A DNA stretch of 64,000 bases, from contig NZ_JAUXOD010000011.1 in NCBI RefSeq assembly GCF_030682515.1, positions 1-64,000 of the forward strand, in the 5' to 3' direction. The first letter of the stretch is position 1. The number at the start of each line of letters is the position of its first letter. The notes beneath the pieces are model-generated. The model was not told where the DNA came from. It searched no databases and was given only the letters and a program-made list of their open reading frames with translations. Positions 63,337 to 64,000 of the stretch are shown piece after piece. This stretch comes from Hoeflea sp. GTDB taxonomy: Bacteria > Pseudomonadota > Alphaproteobacteria > Rhizobiales > Rhizobiaceae. Both the position numbers and the translations under genes were made by a program.

Positions 63337-64000
63337 ATGGCAAACACACTCGACCCTGCGGCGATACGAGCGGCGCAGGCCGACAATCCGAAAATGCGCG
63401 CGCGCGATCTGGCCGCAACCCTGGGCATTGCCGAGGCTGAATATGTGGCCGCCTGGTGCGGCGAAGGCGCGACCCGCCTGAATCTGGATTTCAATCGCAT
63501 CTTTCCGGCTCTTGAAGCGCTCGGCGAAGTCATGGCGCTGACCCGCAATGAAAGCGCGGTTCACGAGAAGACCGGGGTCTACGATAAGTTCCATGGCGGC
63601 AAGGTCGCGGCGATGATGCTGGGCGAAACCATCGACATGCGGATGTTCTCCAAACACTGGGTCCACGCCTATGCGGTGGAAACGCGCGATGCAGACAGTG
63701 TCCGCCACAGTCTGCAATTCTTCGACGCCCATGGCGAAGCGGTCCACAAGATCCATTCCCGGCCCGCCACCGATCTCGCCGCGTGGAGCGATCTGGTCGC
63801 TGAATTTGCCCATGAGGACCAGCCGGACACGGTGGCGCTCGAAGCAAAGGTCCCAGCCACCAGGAAGACGGGCTCGGAACCTGCGCTTGACGAGCTGCGC
63901 GATCGCTGGAGCCGCATGACCGATACCCATCAGTTCGTCTCGATCCTGAAGAAGCTCGATCTCGACCGCATCGACGCGGTGCGCGGCGTCGGCGAGGACT
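63337..64000 (+). CDS. hmuS: Heme-degrading/heme-trafficking protein HmuS (partial, cut at window end)
   Basis: The first 221 residues are in the window and the frame is still open at the edge. IRAAQADNPKMRARDLAATLGIAEAEYVAA is the conserved N-terminus of HemS/HmuS/ChuX-type proteins, and KFHGGKVAAMMLGETIDMRMF and WVHAYAVE match the first repeat of the duplicated fold. In the cytoplasm it receives and degrades heme brought by the TonB receptor and its ABC importer. The full protein is normally about 350 residues. Confidence 0.9.
   Translation, partial: MANTLDPAAIRAAQADNPKMRARDLAATLGIAEAEYVAAWCGEGATRLNLDFNRIFPALEALGEVMALTRNESAVHEKTGVYDKFHGGKVAAMMLGETIDMRMFSKHWVHAYAVETRDADSVRHSLQFFDAHGEAVHKIHSRPATDLAAWSDLVAEFAHEDQPDTVALEAKVPATRKTGSEPALDELRDRWSRMTDTHQFVSILKKLDLDRIDAVRGVGED

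Overview
The window is GC-rich, densely packed chromosomal-type DNA. It most likely comes from an alphaproteobacterium of the order Hyphomicrobiales, probably a relative of the Rhizobiaceae or Phyllobacteriaceae. The grounds are a cyclic beta-glucan exporter of the NdvA/ChvA type, many ABC and TRAP importers for sugars, sugar acids and polyamines, a LpxE-like lipid A phosphatase, EcfG-type stress promoter motifs (GGAAC-N16-CGTT), a FixK/FNR anaerobox, and a TGA-N9-TCA motif like the RirA iron operator. This placement rests on gene content, not on a marker gene.

Layout. 1-860 is a scar region: the end of an IS3-type element has cut a response-regulator gene, and next to it lies a decayed IS21-type end. 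At 863-1555 is a PAP2 lipid phosphatase. 1861-7594 holds a GntR-controlled TRAP operon (dctP-dctQ-dctM, a DapA-like lyase and a shikimate dehydrogenase-like enzyme). 8031-16512 holds a second TRAP locus with a uronate dehydrogenase, an enolase-superfamily enzyme and an aldose epimerase, then an unusual IclR/SMP-30 fusion regulator and an RraA-like/SnoaL-like pair. 16840-24657 is a LysR-linked ABC importer with a signal-less sulfatase and a DUF4432 epimerase, which looks like import of a sulfated sugar followed by cytoplasmic desulfation. 25378-28450 is ndvA plus an OpgC-like gene (periplasmic glucan export and modification).

28524-33824 (minus strand) is a translationally coupled operon: acetyl-CoA synthetase, fused E1 alpha/beta, E2 and an acyl carrier protein. 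It has a perfect anaerobox upstream, and a kinase-like APH/P-loop gene follows on the same strand. 35776-46017 holds a LuxR regulator, a glutamine synthetase-like enzyme, a polyamine-type ABC importer, an Fe-alcohol dehydrogenase, a nitrilase-family amidase, and two genes (BON protein, FAD oxidoreductase) with EcfG-type promoter motifs. 46309-57766 is a sugar-alcohol-type locus: RbsB/A/C-like importer, SorC regulator, aldo/keto reductase, GlpD-like dehydrogenase, DhnA-type aldolase, FGGY kinase and GMC oxidoreductase. 57725-64000 is a heme-uptake region: receptor, small exported protein, ExbB, two ExbD and TonB on the minus strand, with hemP and hmuS (cut by the window edge) on the plus strand.

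One pattern crosses the window: all five operons that start with a periplasmic binding-protein gene carry a GC-rich perfect hairpin just after that gene, before the next gene. The best candidates for little-described biology are the anaerobox-linked acs/E1/E2/ACP operon, the SorC/FGGY/GlpD/aldolase locus, the IclR/SMP-30 fusion and the sulfatase importer. No rRNA, tRNA or CRISPR array was seen.
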